A stretch of DNA of 64,000 bases from Streptomyces sp. CHD11. GTDB lineage: Bacteria; Actinomycetota; Actinomycetes; Streptomycetales; Streptomycetaceae. Below are positions 25,117-33,158 of the stretch, in pieces (the stretch's first letter is position 1; each line of letters begins with the position of its first letter). The notes under the pieces were generated by a model that saw only the letters and a program-made list of their open reading frames with translations, ran no database searches and was not told the DNA's origin. Location of the stretch: NCBI RefSeq assembly GCF_018638295.1, contig NZ_JABTTS010000026.1:188112-252111 (forward strand), given 5' to 3'. The translations under genes were made by a program, and so were the position numbers.

Positions 25117-25973
25117 GCACGGCGAGGCGCGTGCTCGTTGCGGGCGGGGTCAACTTCGACGTCATCGCACAGGCCGACCGGCTCCCCTCGGAACACGAGA
25201 AACTGCGGGGCAGGGAATGCTCTGTGCTGCCGGGCGGCGCTGCGTCGAACACCGCCGTGGGGCTGGTGCGGCAGGGCTGCTCCGTCCGGCTGGTGTCCGC
25301 CGTGGGTGACGATACGGCGGGCGCGATGTGCCTGGAAATTCTCGACGCGAGCGGTGTCGACACCTCGTTGGTTCAGGTGCAGGCCGGGACTCGTACGAGC
25401 ATGGCAGTCGTCCTGTCGTCGGGGGCTGGGAAGCGGATGCTGACGTTCGCGGGCGCGGATCGCGGTCTGGCGTTCGACGCCGTCACGGAGGAGGACGTAC
25501 GCACGGCGGACCACGTCCATGTCATCGGAGAGCCCACTCCCGCACTCGGGCGCCTCGTCGAACTCGCGCACCTGGCCGGGCGAAGCGTCTCCATCGAGTG
25601 GAACGGCAGGGACATGGGCCCGCTCGCGCACGGAGCGTCGCTCAACTTCATGAACGCCGACGAGGCGGCACGTCTGCCGCAGCCCTACGGAGCGTCCGAC
25701 GTCATAGGAATCGCGCGGCGCACAGCGGAGTTGGTGTCCGGCGATGTGATAGTGACGTTGGGCGCCGAGGGCGCCGTGTGGGCCACTGCCGACGGGCAAC
25801 TGTTCCATGAGCCGACCGTGCCGGTGGAACCGTTGGACAGAACGGGCGGCGGCGACGCCTTCGACGCGGGCGTCGTCGCCGGCTGGCTGGGCGGTGAGCC
25901 GCCGATGGCCTCCATGCGGCGAGGTCTCGACGCGGCACGTCATGTGATCACGAGAATTGGAGCTCACCCGTGA
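25113..25973 (+). CDS. PfkB family carbohydrate/nucleoside kinase
   Basis: A 286-residue ribokinase-fold kinase. It has the N-terminal VAGGVNFDVIAQADRLP and substrate-site GGAASNTAVGLVRQG (about residues 41-55). The PfkB signature 2 is DRTGGGDAFDAGVVAGWLGG, with catalytic base Asp248. The anion hole reads GGGD rather than the commoner GAGD. Members phosphorylate sugars, nucleosides or their phosphates with ATP. The GTG start overlaps the preceding stop, and the stop overlaps the next start, both by 4 bases. The substrate cannot be told from sequence. Confidence 0.9.
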   Translation: MSTARRVLVAGGVNFDVIAQADRLPSEHEKLRGRECSVLPGGAASNTAVGLVRQGCSVRLVSAVGDDTAGAMCLEILDASGVDTSLVQVQAGTRTSMAVVLSSGAGKRMLTFAGADRGLAFDAVTEEDVRTADHVHVIGEPTPALGRLVELAHLAGRSVSIEWNGRDMGPLAHGASLNFMNADEAARLPQPYGASDVIGIARRTAELVSGDVIVTLGAEGAVWATADGQLFHEPTVPVEPLDRTGGGDAFDAGVVAGWLGGEPPMASMRRGLDAARHVITRIGAHP

Positions 25974-26605
25974 CGAGATGGCTCGGCGTTGCACTGCTTC
26001 CGCGAGCGGACCACCTGCGTGCCGCCGTCCGGCTTCAGGCAGACATCGGCGGCGAGGTACGTCTGCAGCCTCCGCTGCATCCGGACGGCAACCTCCCTCA
26101 TGTCACCCTCTTCCAAGGGCCGTTCGAGAACACCCTCGTTCCGCAGGAGGCACTGGAGCTAATCGGCACGGCGGCGTTCGACAGTGGTCTGCACGGCGAG
26201 GTGCCCCTGTCCAGCACGGGTGTGGTCTACCAGCCCACCGGCTGGCTGTTCCTCGCCCTGGAGCGTCCGCCACTGCTCGAAGCGCTGCAGAAGGCCGCGC
26301 TCACCGCGCTGGACCGGCATCTCGACCGGGCGTCCTTCGACGGCGACAAGGACGTCTCCCGGTTCACCGGTGCCGAGCGGGCCAGCTACGAGCGCTACGG
26401 CTACCGGTACACCGGTGAGGCGTACGCACCGCACATGACACTGGGCCGCACTGAGGAGGAGACCGCCCTGGAACTGGTCCGCTCCGCACGGGACCGGGTC
26501 GACCTCCCCAAGGAGTGGGTGTTCGACCGGCTCAGCTTCTATGTCATGGGGCAACACGGTGCACACGCGGAGACCTTGCTGGAGCGACCGCTGAGCCGCA
26601 CGTGA
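25970..26605 (+). CDS. 2H phosphoesterase superfamily protein (2'-5' RNA ligase-like)
   Basis: A 211-residue protein with the two His-x-Thr motifs of the 2H superfamily: His44 in LPHVTLF and His155 in APHMTLGR. Family members hydrolyse 2',3'-cyclic phosphates, 2'-5' phosphodiesters or ADP-ribose 1'',2''-cyclic phosphate, or ligate RNA. The chain is slightly longer than the typical 180-190 residues and has an aromatic-rich loop (RASYERYGYRYTGE) just before the second motif. It is coupled on both sides by 4-base overlaps. Placement between a sugar/nucleoside kinase and a phosphatase favours a small-molecule substrate over RNA. Confidence 0.88.
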   Translation: MTRWLGVALLPRADHLRAAVRLQADIGGEVRLQPPLHPDGNLPHVTLFQGPFENTLVPQEALELIGTAAFDSGLHGEVPLSSTGVVYQPTGWLFLALERPPLLEALQKAALTALDRHLDRASFDGDKDVSRFTGAERASYERYGYRYTGEAYAPHMTLGRTEEETALELVRSARDRVDLPKEWVFDRLSFYVMGQHGAHAETLLERPLSRT

Positions 26606-27357
26606 CGGACCCGCGGCAGTTGCTGACCGTCGCCGAGGCGGCCGTGGAGGAGGCCGTCGCCTGGCTGGCGACGGCCGGAGAGACATGGTCGGCTGCGCGT
26701 TTCAAGGCGTCCGGCGAGGAGGTCACCGCCGCAGACATCGAGGTGGAGTCCCGGGTCACGCGGGTGCTGGCCGCCCGGACACCGCGCATCCCGGTCGTCG
26801 GCGAGGAGTCTTCGATCCCCGGAACCCCGCTGCCCGAACGCTGCTGGGTGCTCGACCCGATCGACGGCACGATGAACTTCGCCCGGGGCGCGCCGATGTA
26901 CGCCGTCTCCCTCGCCTATGTGCAGGACGGTGTCCCGCTGGTGGGTGTGGTGGAGGCGCCTGTCCTCGGCCGACGGTGGGCGACGCCGGGCCGCCTGGAG
27001 GGCGCACGACCTGTGGCCGAGGACGTGGACCGCGCGGTCGTGGGTGTCTCCGGCACCGGCCCGAGGCACGGCGGCGCGCGACGCCTCCTCGACCACCTCC
27101 AGGAGAATGCCTACCGGGTCCGCATGCAGGGTTCGATGGCTCTGGACCTGGTGGGCGTGGCGGAGGGCTGGCTGGACGCCTGCGTGTGCATCGCCCCCAA
27201 GCCATGGGACATCGCGGCTGGGGCGGCGCTGTGCCGCGAACGGGGGCGGGCGGTCCTCGGCGCCGACGGCACGACGTTCTCCTTCGACTCGCCGGTCCTG
27301 CTGGCGGGCGCACCCGGGACGGCCCGGCGGCTCGCCGGCCTGTGGGGCAATGACTGA
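26602..27357 (+). CDS. inositol monophosphatase family phosphatase
   Basis: A 251-residue Mg2+- or Li+-type phosphatase of the IMPase/FBPase/3'-nucleotidase superfamily. Metal ligands are visible as Glu68-Glu69 (GEESS), Asp85 and Asp88 (LDPIDGT), and Asp203 (PKPWDIAAG). Family members release phosphate from inositol phosphates, histidinol phosphate or 3'-phosphoadenosine phosphates. The GTG start overlaps the stop of the 2H gene by 4 bases. A strong hairpin follows the stop codon. Within the operon it could undo or complete the reaction started by the PfkB kinase. Confidence 0.9.
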   Translation: MTDPRQLLTVAEAAVEEAVAWLATAGETWSAARFKASGEEVTAADIEVESRVTRVLAARTPRIPVVGEESSIPGTPLPERCWVLDPIDGTMNFARGAPMYAVSLAYVQDGVPLVGVVEAPVLGRRWATPGRLEGARPVAEDVDRAVVGVSGTGPRHGGARRLLDHLQENAYRVRMQGSMALDLVGVAEGWLDACVCIAPKPWDIAAGAALCRERGRAVLGADGTTFSFDSPVLLAGAPGTARRLAGLWGND

Positions 27358-27373
27358 GTCGGCGGTTCCGAGG

Positions 27374-27420
27374 CGCCCTGCCCTGACGGCCTGCCCCTCA
27401 CCAGCCGCCAGGGCAGGGCG
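27374..27420 (+). terminator. strong hairpin after the four-gene operon
   Basis: A perfect 12-bp stem (CGCCCTGCCCTG at 27374-27385 with CAGGGCAGGGCG at 27409-27420) starts 16 bases after the phosphatase stop codon. A few more pairs are possible inside the loop. It marks the end of the operon; no T-run follows, as is usual in high-GC actinomycetes. Confidence 0.7.
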
Positions 27421-27585
27421 GGATGCCGACGCACTCCGAGCGGGCTGAGGCGCGGGACGGAGCCGGTGCCCCTCTGCGGGTGCCGCGCCCCCGGGACGCG
27501 CGTTGTCGGCAGAGGTTCCCTCCAACGCCCGGCGCGGCCCCGCGTCGCGGGAAACCCGTCGGCGCCCGCCGCTTCGCCGGTGCTG

Positions 27586-29922
27586 TCAGGGCTGCTTCAC
27601 GGCCTCGGACACGCGGTCGCCCGAGCGTGGTTCCAGGCGTACGACGATGCCCTTGTACGTCGGCGTGTTGCTGGTTTCGGCCACGCTGTCCAGCGGTACC
27701 AGGACGTTGGCCTCCGGATAGTAGGCGGCGGCGCACCCGGCGGTCGTGGGATAGGAGACGAGCCGGAAGTCATCGGCGCGGCGCTCGGTGCCGTCCGGCC
27801 AGACGCTGACCACGTCCACCCGGGAGCCGTCCTCGAGGCCGAGGGACCGCAGGTCGGCGGGGTGGACGAGCACGACGCGGCGCGAGCCGTGGATGCCCCG
27901 GTACCGGTCGTCGGTGGTGTAGGGCACGGTGTTCCACTGATCGTGGGAGCGCAGTGTCTGCAGGAGGAGGTGCCCCCGGGGGGCGCTCAGCGCGTCGAAG
28001 CGGTTGACGGTGAACAGCGCCTTGCCGGCGGGGGTGGGGAAGACGCCCTCGTTCACCGGGTTCGGCAGGGTGAAGCCGCCCGGCTCGCGCACCCTGCTGT
28101 TGAAGTTCTCGAAACCGGGGACGACCCGTGCGATGCGGTCCCGGACGGTGCCGTAGTCCGCCTCGAAGTCCTCCCAGGGCACGGGCACCCGGTCGGCGAG
28201 GGTCCGGCGGGCCAGCCTGCTCAGGATCGCGACCTCGCTGAGCAGGTGCTGGGAGGCCGGTTCCAGGCGGCCGGACGAGGCGTGCACCTCGCTCATGGAG
28301 TCCTCGACGGTGATGAACTGCTCCACGCCGTACCGGCAGTCCCGCTCGCTGCGGCCGAGGGTGGGCAGGATCAGCGCGGTGTCGCCGCAGACGGCGTGGG
28401 AGCGGTTCAGCTTGGTGGAGATGTGCGCGGTGAGGCGACAGCGGCGCAGCGCCTTCTCCGTCAGATCGCTGTCGGGGGTGGCCCGTACGAAGTTGCCCGC
28501 GAGGCCGAGGAAGACCTTGACGCGATCGTCGAGCATGGCGCGGATGGAGTTCACCGTGTCCAGGCCGTGCCGGGCGGGCGGCGTGAAGGAGAACTCGCGT
28601 TCGAGGGAGTCCAGGAAGCTCTGCGGCATCCGCTCCCAGATGCCCATGGTCCGGTCTCCCTGGACGTTGCTGTGTCCGCGCACGGGGCAGACGCCGGATC
28701 CGGGCCTGCCGATGTTGCCCCGCAGCAGCTGGAAGTTCACCAGCTCGCGGATGGTGGGCACGGCGTGCCTGTGCTGGGTGAGTCCCATCGCCCAGCAGAC
28801 GATGATCCGTTCACTGGCCAGCACCCGGTCCCGCAGTTCCCCGATCTGTTCGCGGGTCAGGCCGGTGGCCGCCAGGACGTCCGGCCAGGAGACGGTGGTG
28901 CGGATGTGGTGGGCGAACTCCTCGAACCCACTGGTGCACCGGTCGATGAACTCCCGGTCCAGCACCGTGCCCGGCGCGGCCTCCTCGGCCTCCAGCAGGA
29001 GCAGGTTCAGGGCCTGGAAGAGGGCGAGATCCCCGCCGAGCCGGATCTGGAGGAACTGGTCGGCGATGTTGGTGCCCCGGCCGACGATCCCGCGCGGTTT
29101 CTGCGGGTTCTTGAAGCGCATGAGACCCGCCTCGGGCAGCGGGTTGACGGCGACGATCTGCCCTCCCCGGCGCTTGGTCTCCTCCAGCGCGGAGAGCATG
29201 CGCGGGTGGTTGCTGCCCGGGTTCTGCCCCAGGGTGAGCACGAGGTCGGCGTGGTGGATGTCCAGCAGGCTCACGTTGCCCTTGCCGGTGCCCAGCGTCT
29301 CGTACAGGGCCGCGCCGCTCGACTCGTGGCACAGGTTGGAGCAGTCGGGCAGGTTGTTGGTGCCCAGGGCCCGGGCGAAGAGCTGGAGGACGAAGGCGGG
29401 CTCGTTGCCGGCCCGGCCGGAGGTGTAGAAGACCGCCTCGTCGGGTGAGTCCATGGCCCGCAGTTCGCCGGCGATCAGGCCCAGGGCGTCGTGCCAGCTG
29501 ATCGGCTCGTAGTGGTCGGAGCCCGGCCGCTTCACCATGGGCTGGGTGAGCCGCCCCTGCTGGTTCAGCCACCGGTCCGAGCTGCGTGCCAGTTCGGAGA
29601 CCGGGTGCCGCCGGAAGAACTCGGGGGTGACGCGCCGCGTGGTGGCGTCGTCGTTGGCGTGCTTGGCGCCGTTCTCGCAGTACTCGTTCCGGTGCCGTTC
29701 GCCCGGCGCGGGATCCGGCCAGGCGCAGCCCGGGCAGTCGAAGCCCTTGGTCTGGTTGATGTCGAGCAGGTTCAGTGCCGTACGGCGGGGCGACGTCTCG
29801 GCGAGGGAGTACCGCACCGCGTGGGCCACCGCCGGGACACCCGCCGCCCAGGTCTTCGGCGGAGTGACCTTCGCCTGCTCGCCGCCCGGATCACCGTTCG
29901 ATGGCTCTCGCACCGCGTCCAC
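27586..29922 (-). CDS. FdhF/YdeP family molybdopterin oxidoreductase
   Basis: A 778-residue molybdopterin-dependent oxidoreductase of the YdeP type (Escherichia coli YdeP is about 760). The N-terminal region has FDCPGCAWPDP instead of the four-cysteine iron-sulfur motif of true formate dehydrogenases. The central domains include YTSGRAGNEPAF, SNLCHESSGAAL and a molybdopterin-binding C-terminal domain with PDGTERRADDF. I take a GTG at 29922 with GGAG upstream; the frame stays open to 29997. YdeP is linked to acid resistance in E. coli, but the reaction is not known. It follows an SRPBCC gene on the same strand after 111 bases. Confidence 0.9.
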   Translation of the reverse strand: MDAVREPSNGDPGGEQAKVTPPKTWAAGVPAVAHAVRYSLAETSPRRTALNLLDINQTKGFDCPGCAWPDPAPGERHRNEYCENGAKHANDDATTRRVTPEFFRRHPVSELARSSDRWLNQQGRLTQPMVKRPGSDHYEPISWHDALGLIAGELRAMDSPDEAVFYTSGRAGNEPAFVLQLFARALGTNNLPDCSNLCHESSGAALYETLGTGKGNVSLLDIHHADLVLTLGQNPGSNHPRMLSALEETKRRGGQIVAVNPLPEAGLMRFKNPQKPRGIVGRGTNIADQFLQIRLGGDLALFQALNLLLLEAEEAAPGTVLDREFIDRCTSGFEEFAHHIRTTVSWPDVLAATGLTREQIGELRDRVLASERIIVCWAMGLTQHRHAVPTIRELVNFQLLRGNIGRPGSGVCPVRGHSNVQGDRTMGIWERMPQSFLDSLEREFSFTPPARHGLDTVNSIRAMLDDRVKVFLGLAGNFVRATPDSDLTEKALRRCRLTAHISTKLNRSHAVCGDTALILPTLGRSERDCRYGVEQFITVEDSMSEVHASSGRLEPASQHLLSEVAILSRLARRTLADRVPVPWEDFEADYGTVRDRIARVVPGFENFNSRVREPGGFTLPNPVNEGVFPTPAGKALFTVNRFDALSAPRGHLLLQTLRSHDQWNTVPYTTDDRYRGIHGSRRVVLVHPADLRSLGLEDGSRVDVVSVWPDGTERRADDFRLVSYPTTAGCAAAYYPEANVLVPLDSVAETSNTPTYKGIVVRLEPRSGDRVSEAVKQP

Positions 29923-30033
29923 CTTCCGCTCCGTTCCCCTCGCGTGTCCGCTCCCCACCGAGCGGGGGAGCGGATGATTGTGGGCCATCCATGACATATC
30001 AGTTCGGGAGTGGTCCGGCTCAGCGACGGCTCC

Positions 30034-30546
30034 TCAGCCGACCGGCCAGTTGGGTACCCGCGGCGGCAGCCGGTCGGCGTCCGCTTCGACGTGGCCGCCC
30101 TTGATCGTTCCCCGCCACTGCCCGCTCTCCCGGCCCTGGCCCTCGATGTACTCCTTGAAGCGCGCGAGATCCTCCAGCACCTGCCTGCGGATCAGCCCCA
30201 GGAGGTCCCCCACCCGCTCGGCCGCGCCGCGCGGACGGAACTCGACACGCAGGGTGACGCGGCAACGGCTCTCGCCCAGTGCCCGGAAATCCACCTCACC
30301 GGTCAGCCGGGACGCCCCCACCGCGCGCCACACCACACGGTCGTCCGGGCGCTGTTCGACGATCTCCGCGTCGAACGCGCGGGTCACACCGCCGTACCTG
30401 GTCACCCAGTGCGTCATGGAGGAGCGCGACCGGTCCACCCGGCGCACACCGCGCATGAACCGCGGGAAGCACTCGAACTGGGTCCACTGGTTGTAGGCCA
30501 TATGGACCGGGACGTCGATGTCGGCAGCGCCTTCGATGAGGCTCAT
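30034..30546 (-). CDS. SRPBCC family protein (polyketide cyclase/dehydrase-like)
   Basis: A 170-residue START-fold protein of the SRPBCC family. It has the usual opening GAADIDVPVHMAYNQWTQFECFPRFM and the strand pattern VTRYGGVTRAFDAEI, RVVWRAVG, and a long final helix (VGDLLGLIRRQVLEDLARFKEYIE). Such domains bind hydrophobic ligands in a deep pocket. The ATG at 30546 with GAGG upstream is preferred over one 15 codons earlier. Streptomyces carries several of these as cyclase-like or stress proteins of unknown role. Confidence 0.85.
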   Translation of the reverse strand: MSLIEGAADIDVPVHMAYNQWTQFECFPRFMRGVRRVDRSRSSMTHWVTRYGGVTRAFDAEIVEQRPDDRVVWRAVGASRLTGEVDFRALGESRCRVTLRVEFRPRGAAERVGDLLGLIRRQVLEDLARFKEYIEGQGRESGQWRGTIKGGHVEADADRLPPRVPNWPVG

Positions 30547-30902
30547 GGGCGTACCTCGTCTCCTCCGTCGGCCGGAAACCGTACGATTCACGCGGCCGAG
30601 TGCCCTCCTCGGACGCCCTCAACCCGGGCGGTCGCCGTCTCCCGGACGGGGCACGCGACCGCCGGCGGAGGCGGCAGCCGTGGACCGGGCGCGGGCGCCC
30701 GGCGGCGGGCGCGGGTCACCCCCCGTACGTCCGCCGCTCCCTCCCCGTGCCCCCTGCCCGGTCCCCCGGGCCGTCCCCCGTCCGGTACCGCGTTCGGACG
30801 CCCGGCGGGTGCGGTCCGGGTCCCCTGGCGCTTGGCTGAGCTGGACCTGCCGGGACCCGTGGACGACGCGGGCGCCCGGCGCACCCGAGGGAAGGACACC
30901 TG
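30547..30902. other. divergent intergenic region, no gene seen
   Basis: These 356 bases separate the divergent SRPBCC and peptidase genes. Translations in all frames are Arg/Pro/Gly-rich and lack domains. The region must hold promoters for both genes, but no convincing hexamers were picked. GAGGGAAGGA just before 30903 is the peptidase ribosome site. Confidence 0.5.
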
Positions 30903-32519
30903 ATGCCAGGGCCGATATCGCGTCCTCGCAGACGACTCGCCTGGGGCATCGCCCTGGCGCTGCCCTGCGTGCTGCTCTCCCCCGCCGCCACCGTGGCCCA
31001 GAGCCCGCGCGGAGGGGCGGCCGGGCCGTCGGCGCTCGAGTGGCAGCCGTGCCAGGATCCGGCGGAGCCGGACTTCGACTGCGCGACGTTCGAGGTCCCG
31101 CTCGACCACGACCGCCCCGCCGGCGAGACCATCGACCTCGCCGTGATCCGGCACAAGGCCACCGATCCGGCCGAACGCATCGGTTCCCTGTTCCTCAACC
31201 CCGGTGGACCAGGCGGTTCGGGCACCGCCTCGCTGCCGCTCTGGTACGAACGGTTCTTCCCGGCCGAGCTCCGCGAGCGCTTCGACATCGTCAGCTGGGA
31301 CCCCCGGGGCGTCGGCCGCAGCACGGCGGCGCGCTGCTTCGACGACGCCGGGGAGGCGACGGCCTGGTGGGAACGGCAGCCGGCCGGGTTCCCGGTGGGG
31401 GCCGAGGAGCGGCAGGCCTGGAGCGCCGGGAGGGAGGAACTGGCCCAGGGGTGCGCGGAGCGCGTCCCGGAGCTGCTGCCGTACGTGTCCACGCCGGACA
31501 CCGCCCGTGACCTGGACCGGTTGCGCGCCGCGGTGGGGGACGAGCAGCTGAACTACTGGGGCCTGTCCTACGGCACCTTCCTCGGTGCCGTGTACGCCAA
31601 CCTCTTCCCCGGCAGGGCGGGCGGTCTGCTGCTGGACGGGAACGTGGACCCGGTCGGTTACGCGGGCGGCGCCATGGACATCGAGGCGGAGCAGACGACC
31701 TCACTGCGGATGGGCTCGGACCTGGGCTCGGCCGACACCTTCGAGCAGTTCCTGGAGCTGTGCGGCCGGGCACCGGCGTCCGGCTGCGCCTTCACCGCAG
31801 GCGACCCCGAGGCCACCCGGAGCAAACTGACCACCCTGCTGGAGCGGCTCCGGCAGAAGCCGGTCGGTGAGTGGACCTATGCGAGGACCGTGGAGTCCTT
31901 GTGGTCCTTCCTGTACTTCGTCCACCCGGGCTGGACCGACGCCGCCGCCCTGCTGCAGAAGCTGTGGCAGGGGGAGGCGCCGCCCGTCCCCGGGCTCCCG
32001 GAGCTGCTGCCCTACCCCGGGTTCGAGCAGCAGCCCGCGGTCGTCTGCTCCGAAAGCCCCAACCCCCGCACCCTGGAGCGCTACGCCGAACTCGACGCCT
32101 TCGGCGCGGCACGCGCCGGGGACCTCGGCCGCCGCTGGGTGTGGGACTACGAGTGGTGCGGCCACTGGCCCGCCACCGCGGCCCACCGCTACACCGGACC
32201 CTGGGACCGGCCCACCGCCCACCCCGTCCTGGTCGTCAACCCGACCTACGATCCGGCCACTTCCTACCAGGCGGCCGAGGCCATGACCGGCGCCCTGGCC
32301 GACGCCCGCCTGCTGACCCTGGAGGGCTACGGTCACACGGCCCTGCTCAACCCCAGTACCTGCGTCAACGAGCACGCCGTGCGTTACTTCACCACCGGCG
32401 CCCTGCCGCCCGAGGGCGCGGTCTGCACCCAGGACACCGCCCCCTTCACCCCGGTCGGGCCGACCGGGGGGATCGCGGCAGGAGGCGGCGGACTCGCCGG
32501 CGCGCCGCACCCACGCTGA
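30903..32519 (+). CDS. secreted alpha/beta hydrolase, tripeptidyl aminopeptidase-like
   Basis: A 538-residue exported hydrolase related to the Streptomyces tripeptidyl aminopeptidase / SlpD-SlpE group. A signal peptide covers about residues 1-33 (PRRR, hydrophobic core LAWGIALALPCVLLSPAA, AVA-like cleavage near VAQS). Motifs include the oxyanion turn NPGGPGGSG (99-107), Ser222 in GLSYGT, an Asp in NPTYDPATSY, and His in GYGHTALLNPSTC at the C-terminal TAP-like domain. It would trim peptides outside the cell. No operon partner is seen; a 639-base gap follows. Confidence 0.88.
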   Translation: MPGPISRPRRRLAWGIALALPCVLLSPAATVAQSPRGGAAGPSALEWQPCQDPAEPDFDCATFEVPLDHDRPAGETIDLAVIRHKATDPAERIGSLFLNPGGPGGSGTASLPLWYERFFPAELRERFDIVSWDPRGVGRSTAARCFDDAGEATAWWERQPAGFPVGAEERQAWSAGREELAQGCAERVPELLPYVSTPDTARDLDRLRAAVGDEQLNYWGLSYGTFLGAVYANLFPGRAGGLLLDGNVDPVGYAGGAMDIEAEQTTSLRMGSDLGSADTFEQFLELCGRAPASGCAFTAGDPEATRSKLTTLLERLRQKPVGEWTYARTVESLWSFLYFVHPGWTDAAALLQKLWQGEAPPVPGLPELLPYPGFEQQPAVVCSESPNPRTLERYAELDAFGAARAGDLGRRWVWDYEWCGHWPATAAHRYTGPWDRPTAHPVLVVNPTYDPATSYQAAEAMTGALADARLLTLEGYGHTALLNPSTCVNEHAVRYFTTGALPPEGAVCTQDTAPFTPVGPTGGIAAGGGGLAGAPHPR

Positions 32520-33158
32520 CGCAGGTCCTGCTTCGCCGGGCTCCGGACGACGGGGCGCCGACGGCGGTACGCCCGTATCGGCGGGGGACTGCGGGACGAA
32601 CCAGGCACTCCCGAAGGGTCCGCCCGGCTTGCGGAGTGCGCGTCGGCCTGCGCCGTCCCTCCCGGATCCGCCCTGTCGGTCCACGCCCTCCGGGCGGAAT
32701 CCGGCCGGATCACCACGACAACACCTCGACCATGAACACGAATTACACACATCCCCTCTACATACCGTGCTCGATGGTCTAGATTGACCGTGCTTCAGCT
32801 GTTCGAACACGAGGCGACCGTTAATGATCCATAGGTCCGGCGCTACGGAAAGCCAGCAGTCGCGTCCCCGGCAGCACCCGCGGGGATGATCAAGTTTTCT
32901 GGAGCCTGACGGGCCCGGATGCGGGGAGCATCCGAGGTTCCAGGGGGTTCCACGCACCTCGGATGTCCGGCGGCACAGGCATGTCCGTGGCCGCCGGGAC
33001 GGGGTGTCCGAGCACCTCCGAAAGAGCCGGAAGGTCAGGTGCGGGAGGCGGGGGCCTTCCCGTGGGGGCGAGGAACGGCGCGGCGCGGGGGGCGGGGGTC
33101 TCCCGGGCGGAGGAACAGTGTAGGGCGCATACGCGAGTCACTGGACCTGGGGGGTTCT
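32520..33158. other. 639-base regulatory gap before the polysaccharide operon
   Basis: There is no convincing gene. A stretch at about 32730-32840 is clearly richer in A and T than its surroundings and includes TAGATT at 32780-32785 and TTGACC at 32784-32789. It probably contains the main promoter of the polysaccharide operon, leaving a leader of more than 300 bases. A 16-codon open frame at 32732 is too short to support. GGGGGG stands before the GTG at 33159. Confidence 0.45.

Noticed and set aside
27466..29448. 660-codon open frame opposite the YdeP-like gene
   Set aside because: Length alone is not evidence in this composition. The other strand encodes a complete molybdopterin oxidoreductase, and this frame has no domain.
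32732..32782. 16-codon open frame in the AT-richer leader
   Set aside because: Too short, with no good ribosome site, and could arise by chance; it might be a leader peptide but nothing supports that.
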